The notes below the pieces were generated by a model that was not told where the DNA came from, did not search any database, and saw nothing but the letters and a program-made list of their open reading frames with translations. From contig DASZWD010000058.1 in the NCBI GenBank assembly GCA_035546775.1, positions 20,547 through 84,546 on the forward strand: a stretch of 64,000 nt of DNA. Direction: 5' to 3'. The position numbers and the translations under genes are program-made. Shown one piece after another: positions 22,841-30,167 of the stretch. This DNA is from Acidimicrobiales bacterium (lineage in GTDB: Bacteria; Actinomycetota; Acidimicrobiia; Acidimicrobiales; JACCXE01). Position 1 is the first letter of the stretch, and every line of letters begins with the position of its first letter.

Positions 22841-24107
22841 CGCGGAGGATGCCGCCGACGCTGCGGACGGCGTCGAGGTCGCGCAGATCCCGCAGCGTCG
22901 CCTGCACGTCGGCTTCGCGGGCCACGTGGGTGATGAACACCAGGCGAGCCTCGTCGCCGAGGCCCTGCTGTTCCATCGACTGGATCGACACGCCGTGGCC
23001 GCCGAGGATCCCGGCCACCGACGCCAGTACGCCGGGTTGATCGGCCACGTCGAGGGCGAGGTAGTACTGCGAGCGCAGGTCGTCGACCGACCTGAGCTTG
23101 GGTGGCGACAGCACCGGCGCCCGTCCCGTGCCGCCGATCGACAGGTTGTGGGCGGCGTCGATCAGGTCGCCGAGCAAGGCGCTGCTCGTCGGCAGCGCGC
23201 CGGCGCCGCGGCCGTAGAACATCAGCTCGCCCACGGCTTCGCCTTCGATGAACACGGCGTTGAACGAGTCGCGCACGCTGGCGAGCGGGTGCGTCGCCGG
23301 CACCATCGCCGGATGCACGCGCACGGCGACCTGCCCGTCGACCAGCTCGGCGATGCCGAGCAGCTTGACCACATAGCCGAGGCGTTGCGCGAAGGCGATG
23401 TCGGTGTCGGTGATGCGCCGGATGCCTTCGCAGTAGACGTCGTCGAGCGCCACGCCGACACCGAAGGCGATGCTGGCGATGATCGCCACCTTGGCGCCGG
23501 CGTCGAGGCCGTCGACATCGGCGGTGGGGTCGGGTTCGGCGTAGCCGAGACGCTGCGCCTCGGCGAGCGCATCGTCGTAGGTGGCGGCGTCTTCGGTCAT
23601 GCGGGTGAGGATGAAGTTCGTCGTGCCGTTGACGATGCCCATGATCCGCACGATCGGTTCGCCCGCCAGCGACTCGCGCAGCGGGCGGATGAGCGGGATG
23701 CCGCCGGCGACCGCGGCTTCGAACAGCAAGTCGCGCCGGGCATCGGCGGCCGCGGCGAACAACTCAAGGCCGCGCTTGGCGATCAACTCCTTGTTGGCGG
23801 TGACGACCGGCTTGCCCGACGCCAGCGCGGCGCGCACCAGTTCGTCGGCGGCGTCAAGCACGCCCATGATCTCGACGACGACGTCGACGTCGTCGGCGGT
23901 CACGAGCGCGTGCCCGTCGGTGGTGAGGACGCCTGGGTCGAGTTCGGGCGGACGCGGCTTGTCGAGATCGCGCACCAGCACGCGCGTCACCTCGAGCCGG
24001 ATGCCGGTGCGGGCTTCGATGTCGTCGGCTTCGCGCGCCAGGAGGCTCACGAGCGCGCCACCGACGTTGCCGCACCCCAGCATCCCGACGCGCACCGCTC
24101 GCTTCAT
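22821..24107 (-). CDS. hom: Homoserine dehydrogenase
   Basis: NAD(P)-dependent reduction of aspartate semialdehyde to homoserine. 428 residues. The N-terminal Rossmann fold opens [13 protein letters not shown], the catalytic domain contains [11 protein letters not shown], and the C-terminal ACT domain (from about residue 350, [17 protein letters not shown]) should bind threonine for feedback control. The ATG at 24107 comes 10 bases after the lysA stop. Confidence 0.97.
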   Translation of the reverse strand: MKRAVRVGMLGCGNVGGALVSLLAREADDIEARTGIRLEVTRVLVRDLDKPRPPELDPGVLTTDGHALVTADDVDVVVEIMGVLDAADELVRAALASGKPVVTANKELIAKRGLELFAAAADARRDLLFEAAVAGGIPLIRPLRESLAGEPIVRIMGIVNGTTNFILTRMTEDAATYDDALAEAQRLGYAEPDPTADVDGLDAGAKVAIIASIAFGVGVALDDVYCEGIRRITDTDIAFAQRLGYVVKLLGIAELVDGQVAVRVHPAMVPATHPLASVRDSFNAVFIEGEAVGELMFYGRGAGALPTSSALLGDLIDAAHNLSIGGTGRAPVLSPPKLRSVDDLRSQYYLALDVADQPGVLASVAGILGGHGVSIQSMEQQGLGDEARLVFITHVAREADVQATLRDLRDLDAVRSVGGILRVIGTER

Positions 24108-24117
24108 CGGGGTCACG

Positions 24118-25392
24118 CTACTGATCCAGGCGCAGCAGGTCGTCCAGGGTTTCGCGGCGTACCACGACGCGGGCAACGCCGTCGCGCACGAACACGACGG
24201 CTGGCCGGGTCACTTTGTTGTAGTTCGACGCCATCGAGTAGCCGTAGGCACCCGTGACCGGCGTGGCGATGATGTCGCCCACACCCATGTCGATCGGGAC
24301 GCGGGCGTCGCGCACGATCACGTCGCCCGACTCGCAGTGCTTGCCCACGAGCGTGACCGTCCAGTCGCGGTCGGCGTCGACGCAGCGCGGCAGGAACGTG
24401 TCGTAGCCGCTGCCGTAGAGGACTGGGCGCGGGTTGTCGCTCATACCGCCGTCGACCGCCACATAGGTGCGGATGCCGGCGAGTTCCTTGATCGTGCCGA
24501 CGCGGTAGAGCGTCAACGCCGTGGGACCGACGATGGCGCGACCGGGCTCGGCGGTGATGTGGACCGCGGCGTCGATGCCGACGCGGCGCGCCGCCGCCTT
24601 CACCGTCGCGCCCCACTGCGCGATGGTCGGGCCTTCCTCGTTGGGCATGTAGGCCACGCCGAGTCCGCCGCCGATGCACAGCTCCTCGACGCCGGTGGCC
24701 TTCACGAGGTCGGCGAGGATGACGACTTCCTGCTCGAACCCGGCCGTCATGAAGATCTGGCTGCCGATGTGGGAGTGGAGCCCGACGAGGTCGACGGGCA
24801 TGGTGGCGAGGCGGGCGATGGCGTCGGCGGCCGCGCCGCTGGCGAGCGAGAAGCCGAACTTGGAGTCCTCCTGCCCGGTCATCACGTACTCGTGGGTGTG
24901 CGCCTCGATGCCCGGCGTCACCCGCACCAGCACGCGGGGCCGTAGGTCGGGACGCTCCTTGAGCAGGTCGCCGAGGCGGTCCATCTCATCGAAGGAATCG
25001 ACGACGATGCGACCGACGCCGACGTCGAGGGCGCGGGCGAGCTCGGCTTCGGATTTGTTGTTGCCATGCAGGACGAGGCGGTCGGCGGGCACCCCGGACG
25101 CGAGGGCAACGTGCATCTCGCCCGCCGTGCTCACGTCGATACACATGCCTTCCTCGTGCGCCAAGCGCGCCATCGCCTTGCATAGGAAGGCCTTGGACGC
25201 GTAGGCGACGCCGTCGCCGAAGGCTGCGACCGCGGCGCGCGCCCGGTCGCGAATGTCGTCTTCGTCGTAGACGAACAGCGGGGTGCCGAACTCGTTGGCG
25301 AGGTCGAGCACGTCGAGGCCGGCGACGAGCAGGTGGCCATCAGGGTCGACTGACGCGTTCGCCGACAAGAGCTTTCGGGGAATCGCCGTCAT
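24118..25392 (-). CDS. lysA: Diaminopimelate decarboxylase
   Basis: Last step of lysine biosynthesis, decarboxylating meso-diaminopimelate. 424 residues, a PLP TIM barrel. YASKAFLCKAM carries the PLP lysine near residue 64. HSHIGSQI and the glycine-rich IGGGLG bind phosphate, and CESGDV supplies the active-site cysteine in the C-terminal domain. Divergent from argS with a 21-base gap. Co-transcribed with hom. Confidence 0.97.
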   Translation of the reverse strand: MTAIPRKLLSANASVDPDGHLLVAGLDVLDLANEFGTPLFVYDEDDIRDRARAAVAAFGDGVAYASKAFLCKAMARLAHEEGMCIDVSTAGEMHVALASGVPADRLVLHGNNKSEAELARALDVGVGRIVVDSFDEMDRLGDLLKERPDLRPRVLVRVTPGIEAHTHEYVMTGQEDSKFGFSLASGAAADAIARLATMPVDLVGLHSHIGSQIFMTAGFEQEVVILADLVKATGVEELCIGGGLGVAYMPNEEGPTIAQWGATVKAAARRVGIDAAVHITAEPGRAIVGPTALTLYRVGTIKELAGIRTYVAVDGGMSDNPRPVLYGSGYDTFLPRCVDADRDWTVTLVGKHCESGDVIVRDARVPIDMGVGDIIATPVTGAYGYSMASNYNKVTRPAVVFVRDGVARVVVRRETLDDLLRLDQ

Positions 25393-25399
25393 CCGTGCG

Positions 25400-25405
25400 A
25401 AATTA
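25400..25405 (-). promoter_or_regulatory. TANNNT box of lysA (leaderless type)
   Basis: On the minus strand TAATTT ends 7 bases before the lysA ATG at 25392, with no room for a ribosome site. The divergent argS ATG is only 21 bases away; its own box is unclear (ATTAGT at 25402-25407 is a weak candidate). Confidence 0.45.
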
Positions 25406-25413
25406 GTGACCCC

Positions 25414-27135
25414 ATGGCCGGATCACCGTCTCCATTTGCCGTGCTCGCGACGCGGCTGTCCGAAGCAATCGCTGCGGCGTTCGGTTCCGAGTACGCCGGC
25501 GAGGACCCGGTCCTGCGCCCCAGCCAGCACGCCGACGCCCAGGCGAACGCCGCGATGGCGCTGGCCAAGCGCGTCGGGCAGTCGCCCCGCGACGTCGCCG
25601 GCGCCATCGTGGAGCACGCCGCGCTCGACGATCTGGTGGAACGAACCGAGATCGCCGGGCCCGGCTTCATCAACGTGTGGCTCCGGCCCTCCGCGCTCGC
25701 CGCCGCAGTGGCAACGATCGCCAGCGACGTGCGCGCCGGTATCGCCCACGTCGGCGCCCCCGAGCGCGTCGTGATCGACTACTCGAGCCCGACGATCACC
25801 AAGGAGATGCACGTCGGCCATCTCCGCACGACAATCATCGGCGACTCGCTGGTCCGGATCTTCGAGTTCCAGGGCCACACGGTCGTACGGCAGAACCACT
25901 ACGGGGACTGGGGCACGAGTTACGGCATGCTGCTGGAGCGGTTCATCGAGCGGCGCGACGCCGGTGACGAGCCGAGCCTCGACGACCTCAACGCCTTCTA
26001 CAAGGAGGCCAACGCGTTGTTCACCGGCGACGAAGCGTTCGCCGCCCGGGCGCGGGCGCGCGTGGTGGCGCTGCAGTCGGGCGACGAAGAGAGCCTGGCG
26101 GTGTGGCGGCGTTTCGTCGACACGGCCCACGCGCACAACGTGGCGATCTACAACCGCCTCGGCGTGTTGCTCGTCGACGAAGACGTCAAGCCCGAGAGTT
26201 GGTACAACGGCGACTTCGCCGACACCGCCGCGGAACTCGAACGCCTCGGCGTCGCCGTCGTCGACGACGGGGCGCTGTGCGTATTCGTGGAGGGCTACGA
26301 CGCGCCGTTGATGATCCGCAAGTCCGACGGCGGGTGGGGCTACGGCGTGAGCGACGTGGCGGCAATCCGTCATCGCCTGCTCGACCTGCACGGCACGCGC
26401 CTCGTCTACGTGGTGGACACGCGCCAGAGCCAGCACCTGCACCAGGTGTTCCGCACCGCCGAGATGGCCGGATGGCTCGTGCCGCCGGCGCGCGCCGAGC
26501 ACGTCAACTTCGGCACGATCCTCGGAACCGACGGCAAGCCGCTCAAGTCACGTTCCGGCGACACGCCGAAGCTGAACGAGATGCTCGACGAAGCCGTCGA
26601 GCGCGCCGCCGCGGTGGTCGACGCCAAGAACCCCGACCTCGACGGCGACACCCGGGCATCCGTCGCCCGCGCCGTCGGCATCGGCGCGGTGAAGTACGCC
26701 GACCTCCAGACCGAACGGATCAAGGACTACACGTTCGACCTCGACCGCATGGTTGCCTTCGACGGCAACACGGGCCCGTATCTCCAGTACGCCCACGCCC
26801 GCATCAAATCGATCTTCCGGCGCGCCGAGATGACCGAGGCTGACGTCGCCGGCGCGACCGTCGCCATCGCCGAACCGCAGGAACGCGCCTTGGCCATCGC
26901 GCTCGTCGGTTTCGCCGACGCCGTCGACGCCGCCGGCGAGGCCTCGGCGCCCCACAAGCTGTGCACGTACCTCTTCGACCTGGCGCAGGCCTTTACGTCG
27001 TTCTACGAGGCGTGCCCGGTGCTCAAGGCCGACGACGCCACCCGCGACTCGCGGTTGGTGCTGTGCGCCGCGACTGCCACGACGCTGCGCATCGGCCTCG
27101 GCCTGCTCGGTATCGAGGCCCCCGAACAGCTCTAA
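25414..27135 (+). CDS. argS: Arginyl-tRNA synthetase
   Basis: Class I synthetase charging tRNA-Arg. 573 residues: the N-terminal Add-1 domain (about 1-110), a HIGH motif as HVGH in TKEMHVGHLRTT near residue 136, a KMSKS-equivalent degenerate as KSRSGD, and the DALR anticodon-binding domain at the C-terminus. In M. tuberculosis argS and lysA are co-directional; here argS is inverted. It is followed by a bipartite palindrome. Confidence 0.97.
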   Translation: MAGSPSPFAVLATRLSEAIAAAFGSEYAGEDPVLRPSQHADAQANAAMALAKRVGQSPRDVAGAIVEHAALDDLVERTEIAGPGFINVWLRPSALAAAVATIASDVRAGIAHVGAPERVVIDYSSPTITKEMHVGHLRTTIIGDSLVRIFEFQGHTVVRQNHYGDWGTSYGMLLERFIERRDAGDEPSLDDLNAFYKEANALFTGDEAFAARARARVVALQSGDEESLAVWRRFVDTAHAHNVAIYNRLGVLLVDEDVKPESWYNGDFADTAAELERLGVAVVDDGALCVFVEGYDAPLMIRKSDGGWGYGVSDVAAIRHRLLDLHGTRLVYVVDTRQSQHLHQVFRTAEMAGWLVPPARAEHVNFGTILGTDGKPLKSRSGDTPKLNEMLDEAVERAAAVVDAKNPDLDGDTRASVARAVGIGAVKYADLQTERIKDYTFDLDRMVAFDGNTGPYLQYAHARIKSIFRRAEMTEADVAGATVAIAEPQERALAIALVGFADAVDAAGEASAPHKLCTYLFDLAQAFTSFYEACPVLKADDATRDSRLVLCAATATTLRIGLGLLGIEAPEQL

Positions 27136-27138
27136 CCA

Positions 27139-27191
27139 CGCTTCTGGTGTCTCCACGACAGAAAGACCCTTCTGTCGTTACACCAGAAGCG
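27139..27191. terminator. Bipartite palindrome between convergent argS and response regulator
   Basis: Outer arms CGCTTCTGGTGT (27139-27150) and ACACCAGAAGCG (27180-27191) pair perfectly over 12 bp. Inner arms ACGACAGAA (27155-27163) and TTCTGTCGT (27170-27178) pair over 9 bp around a 6-base loop. There is no U-run on either side, so it is either a bidirectional hairpin terminator of the actinobacterial type or a palindromic repeat element. Confidence 0.6.
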
Positions 27192-27193
27192 GC

Positions 27194-27565
27194 TTAGGTG
27201 CCCTCGATCAGGGCGATGACCCGGTCGAGGAGTTCGAGCGGGTCGAAGGGCTTGGTGATGTATTCGTCGGCGCCCGTCGCCATGCCGGCGCCGAGGTCGC
27301 CGGCTTGCGCCTTGGCCGACAGGAGGACGACGGGGATGCTCGCCGTTTCCGGATCCGCCTTGAGTTCGGCGGCGACAGTCAGGCCGTCCTTTTTCGGCAT
27401 CATCACGTCGAGGAGGATGCAGTCGGGGTTCTCCGCCCGGGCGGCCGCCAGCCCGGCGACGCCGTCGTCCGCGATGACGACCTTCCAGCCCTCCATCTCG
27501 AAGTTCACCTGGAGGAGACGCTGGATGACGGGGTCGTCGTCGACGACGAGAACCTTCCTGGGCAC
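27194..27565 (-). CDS. Single-domain CheY-like response regulator
   Basis: 123-residue receiver domain with no output domain. Phosphoacceptor D53 in LLDVMMPKKDG, acidic pocket D9-D11, switch serine S83 in LLSAKA and K105 in ITKPFDP are all present. It probably relays phosphate or binds a partner. No histidine kinase is adjacent. The GTG start at 27565 follows TACGAT by 6 bases. Confidence 0.92.
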   Translation of the reverse strand: MPRKVLVVDDDPVIQRLLQVNFEMEGWKVVIADDGVAGLAAARAENPDCILLDVMMPKKDGLTVAAELKADPETASIPVVLLSAKAQAGDLGAGMATGADEYITKPFDPLELLDRVIALIEGT

Positions 27566-27571
27566 CTCCGC

Positions 27572-27577
27572 ATCGTA
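27572..27577 (-). promoter_or_regulatory. TANNNT box of the response regulator
   Basis: TACGAT on the minus strand ends 6 bases before the GTG start at 27565, consistent with a leaderless or nearly leaderless transcript. Confidence 0.4.
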
Positions 27578-27615
27578 AGCAAGAACGGCGGGCCGCTACG
27601 CTTCCAACCCCCACT

Positions 27616-27687
27616 GCCCTCGTAGCTCAGGGGATAGAGCATCGGCCTCCGGAGCCGGGTGCGAAGGTTCGAATCCTTCCGAGGGCG
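27616..27687 (+). tRNA. tRNA-Arg (anticodon CCG)
   Basis: 72 bases fold as a full cloverleaf: acceptor GCCCTCG/CGAGGGC, D-arm GCTC/GAGC, anticodon stem TCGGC/GCCGG with loop CTCCGGA (anticodon CCG, reading CGG), a 4-base variable loop, and T-arm GAAGG-TTCGAAT-CCTTC. CCA is not encoded. A TACGCT box at 27597-27602 lies 13 bases upstream. Its 3' end is repeated downstream (see the next entry). Confidence 0.95.
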
Positions 27688-27690
27688 CAA

Positions 27691-27847
27691 AGCGCGCAGA
27701 GCATCGGGCAGCCCCGATGCTCTGGGTCGCCGGAGGTTCGAATCCTTCCGAGGGCGCAAAAGCGCGCAGAGCATCGGGCAGCCCCGATGCTCTGGGTCGC
27801 CGGAGGTTCGAATCCTTCCGAGGGCGCAAAAGCGCGCAGAGCATCGG
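27691..27847 (+). repeat. Tandem 70-bp repeats carrying copies of the tRNA-Arg 3' end
   Basis: Two exact 70-bp units (27691-27760, 27761-27830) and a 17-base partial third (27831-27847). Each unit has AGCGCGC, then an 11-bp perfect hairpin (AGAGCATCGGG, loop CAGC, CCCGATGCTCT), then GGGTCGCCG, then a copy of the tRNA T-loop, T-stem and 3' acceptor strand (GGTTCGAATCC, TTCCGAGGGCGCA). The first 10 bases of the hairpin also match the tRNA (27636-27645). No 5' acceptor half is present, so these are not complete tRNA genes. Confidence 0.9.
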
Positions 27848-27848
27848 C

Positions 27849-28139
27849 CCCATCCGCGCCATCGCAGCCTTCACGCTTGCCGGCGCCCTCACGTTCTTGG
27901 CGTGGAAGCGCCCGCGAGAAGGCGGAAGCCTGCTGGTCGTTGTCGGACTGCTCCCTGCGCTGACAGTGCTGCGAGTCCACGGCGGCCAGTCGTCGCTCAT
28001 CGCCGCGAGTACGCCGGCGTTCGTCGCCGGCTGCCTCTTCGTCGTCTCCGCGTTCCTCGCACCCGACGACCCACAGCGCACCGCTACGTCGCGCCGGAGC
28101 GCTCGACGTCCGGGGGCGTCGCCCTCCGCGGCTCACTGA
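27849..28139 (+). pseudogene. Remnant of a small membrane protein lacking a start codon
   Basis: An in-frame stretch of about 96 codons with coding-like third positions encodes three hydrophobic segments (AAFTLAGALTFLAW, SLLVVVGLLPALTVL, FVAGCLFVVSAFLAP) and a basic tail. No credible start lies between the tRNA-derived repeats and the first membrane segment; the only ATG in frame is inside a repeat (27717), and a TTG at about 27897 would remove the first helix. It may have lost its 5' end when the repeats expanded, or use an unrecognised start. Its end overlaps the convergent DUF2127 gene by 56 bases. Confidence 0.4.
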
Positions 28140-28632
28140 GCCGTTTGTTCTTCCGCCAGTCGTGCCACACCAGGCACACCACGACGAGGTCGAACGCCGT
28201 GAGGACCGCGAGGCTGATCGACGGCAGGTGCACGAAGCGGTACGACTGGTACGCGATGAACGAGCCGAGAAAGCCGATCAGCGTCGGATACGCCCACTGG
28301 TAGCCGCGGAACAACGCGACCACGAGCACGACTTTCACCGCGCCGTGCGAAAACAGGTAGGCGGCGCCGAATCCGCGCTGGTGTTCGAGCCCCTGCCCAG
28401 CGCGCACGAGATGGCGCGCCACGAAGTCGTGCGGGTCCGACGACAGCTCCGAGCGCGTCGCCGCCACGATGGCGTTGGTCAAAACGTGCGCCGGCACGGC
28501 GAGCAGGACGATCCCCCCCATCAGTTCGATCGCGCCGTCAATCGCCTTGACGACGAGCGTGGCGCGCAACGAACGGGCGAGAACCGGCCCAGCGGAGCCG
28601 GCGTCAGTGGACTTCTCCGGCGGCGCGACCAT
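28084..28632 (-). CDS. DUF2127-type integral membrane protein
   Basis: 182 residues with four predicted membrane helices. The motifs VKAIDGAIELMGGI and FSHGAVKVVLVVALFRGYQWAYP are characteristic of the DUF2127 family, whose function is unknown. The start chosen is the ATG at 28632, 8 bases after TACGTT. The open frame upstream overlaps the divergent cyclase gene and is not believed. Confidence 0.8.
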   Translation of the reverse strand: MVAPPEKSTDAGSAGPVLARSLRATLVVKAIDGAIELMGGIVLLAVPAHVLTNAIVAATRSELSSDPHDFVARHLVRAGQGLEHQRGFGAAYLFSHGAVKVVLVVALFRGYQWAYPTLIGFLGSFIAYQSYRFVHLPSISLAVLTAFDLVVVCLVWHDWRKNKRLSEPRRATPPDVERSGAT

Positions 28633-28640
28633 CGGGTCGA

Positions 28641-28650
28641 AACGTACGCT
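28641..28650. promoter_or_regulatory. Overlapping divergent -10 boxes sharing one TA step
   Basis: In AACGTACGCT the minus strand reads TACGTT (28646-28641) and the plus strand TACGCT (28645-28650). The two boxes share the TA at 28645-28646. Each ends exactly 8 bases before its start codon (ATG at 28632, GTG at 28659), so both transcripts would be leaderless. Confidence 0.6.
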
Positions 28651-28658
28651 GCTGCGCA

Positions 28659-30164
28659 GTGGAGGGGAACGAGCGGGTCCGGCGGATCGAGCGCGACGTC
28701 GCACGCCGGGTGCTCGGCGCCAACCTGCTGGTGAACTCGGTCAGCATCGCTGCAGGGATCGTCGCCGGACTCACGATCCACAAGCTGCCGGACGGGCGCA
28801 GTCCCGTCGGGCCGATGGCGCTCATTCTCGGTGGCTCCATCCCCTACTTCGCGCTGTGGGCCTTCGCCAGCCGACTCGTTACGGCGCGCCGGCTGCGGCC
28901 GGCGATCGGTTGGATCCTCGAACGGCGGTCGCCGTCGATCGGCGAGACGCTGGCGCTCGCCCGGCAGCCGTCACAGCAGACGCAGGTGATGTTCGCCGCC
29001 TGGCTCGTGGGCGCACCGCTCATCGGCTTCGACGTGGCGCGCTATGTGCCCTGGCCCGTCGCGTTCGCCAGCGCGACGCTGTTCGCGCTGGCCGGCACCG
29101 TCGCGCTGATGGTCGGCCGGCTCAACGTCGAGGCCTACCTGCGCCCGGTGCTCGCCGAGGCACTCGACGGCGGCACGCTGCCGAGCGATTCGACATCGAG
29201 CGTGCTGCCACGCCTGCTGGGCTCGTGGATGTTCGGCTCGGCCGCGTATCTGCTCGGCGTGATCGTCACGCTGGTGGCGTCGAAAGCGGCGCACATCGAC
29301 ATGACCTACACCGCCGCCGCCATCGCGGCGATCGGCCTCGCGGTCGGTGCGACGACGACTATCCGCTCGGCCATCGGCGTGAGCAATCGCGTTGCCGTGC
29401 TGCGCGCCGCGCAGCGCGAAGTGGAAGCCGGCGCCCTCGACACGCGCGTCGACGTCGACGACGCGGGCGAGCTCGGTCGCCTGCAAGCGGGCTTCAACCG
29501 CATGGTCGAAGGGTTGGCGCAACGGAGACTCGTGGAGGACCTGTTCGGCCGCCACGTCGGCGTCGACGTTGCTCGCCGCGCCGTGCTCGGCGGCGTCGGC
29601 AACCTGGCGGGCGAGGAGCGCACGGTCAGCGTGTTGTTCGTCGACATCGTCGGGTCGACGTCGATGACCCAGCACGTGTCACCCAGCCGCGTCATCGAGT
29701 TGCTGAACGTCTTCTTCACCGAAGTCATCGACTGTGCGGCCGTGCACGGCGGGTGGGTGAACAAGTTCGAAGGCGACGGCGCGCTGTGCATCTTCGGGGC
29801 GCCCGAGGAACTGGCGGATCACGCCGGCAGCGCGCTACGAGCGGCGGCCGACCTGCGGGCGCGCCTCGACAAGCTCACGGAGGCCGAACCGGTACTGCGC
29901 GCCGCCATCGGTGTGTCGACGGGTCCGGCGGTCGCCGGCAACGTCGGCAACGAGTCGCGTTACGAGTACACAGTCATCGGCGACGCGGTGAACGAAGCGG
30001 CGCGGTTGTCCGAAGTCGCCAAGACGAAGCCGGGACTGTTGTTGGTGAGCACTCGCACGATGGAAGCGTGCGACGGCTACTCGGACTGCTGGGTGGCCGA
30101 GCGCCGCATCCGCCTGCGCGGCCACGAGGACACGACGACGGCCTTCACGTGGTTGGGGCCGTAG
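28659..30164 (+). CDS. Membrane class III adenylate/guanylate cyclase with HAMP domain
   Basis: 501 residues. An N-terminal membrane domain with about six helices (1-240) is followed by a HAMP linker (about 235-290) and a C-terminal class III cyclase domain. Metal-binding aspartates are in LFVDIVGSTS and FEGDGALCIFG, and the transition-state Asn/Arg pair is in GDAVNEAARL. The substrate-selecting lysine is in NKFEGD, suggesting ATP. The architecture matches the Rv1318c-Rv1320c group of mycobacteria. The GTG at 28659 follows TACGCT by 8 bases. Confidence 0.9.
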   Translation: MEGNERVRRIERDVARRVLGANLLVNSVSIAAGIVAGLTIHKLPDGRSPVGPMALILGGSIPYFALWAFASRLVTARRLRPAIGWILERRSPSIGETLALARQPSQQTQVMFAAWLVGAPLIGFDVARYVPWPVAFASATLFALAGTVALMVGRLNVEAYLRPVLAEALDGGTLPSDSTSSVLPRLLGSWMFGSAAYLLGVIVTLVASKAAHIDMTYTAAAIAAIGLAVGATTTIRSAIGVSNRVAVLRAAQREVEAGALDTRVDVDDAGELGRLQAGFNRMVEGLAQRRLVEDLFGRHVGVDVARRAVLGGVGNLAGEERTVSVLFVDIVGSTSMTQHVSPSRVIELLNVFFTEVIDCAAVHGGWVNKFEGDGALCIFGAPEELADHAGSALRAAADLRARLDKLTEAEPVLRAAIGVSTGPAVAGNVGNESRYEYTVIGDAVNEAARLSEVAKTKPGLLLVSTRTMEACDGYSDCWVAERRIRLRGHEDTTTAFTWLGP

Positions 30165-30167
30165 CGG

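Noticed and set aside
27691..27830. Additional tRNA genes in the 70-bp units
   Set aside because: No 5' acceptor strand, D-arm or anticodon arm is present; only the 3' part of the tRNA is copied.
27505..28081. Several open frames reading through the tRNA and its repeats
   Set aside because: Their peptides (SEGFEP- and RKDSNLR-like) are the well-known spurious translations of tRNA-Arg sequences.
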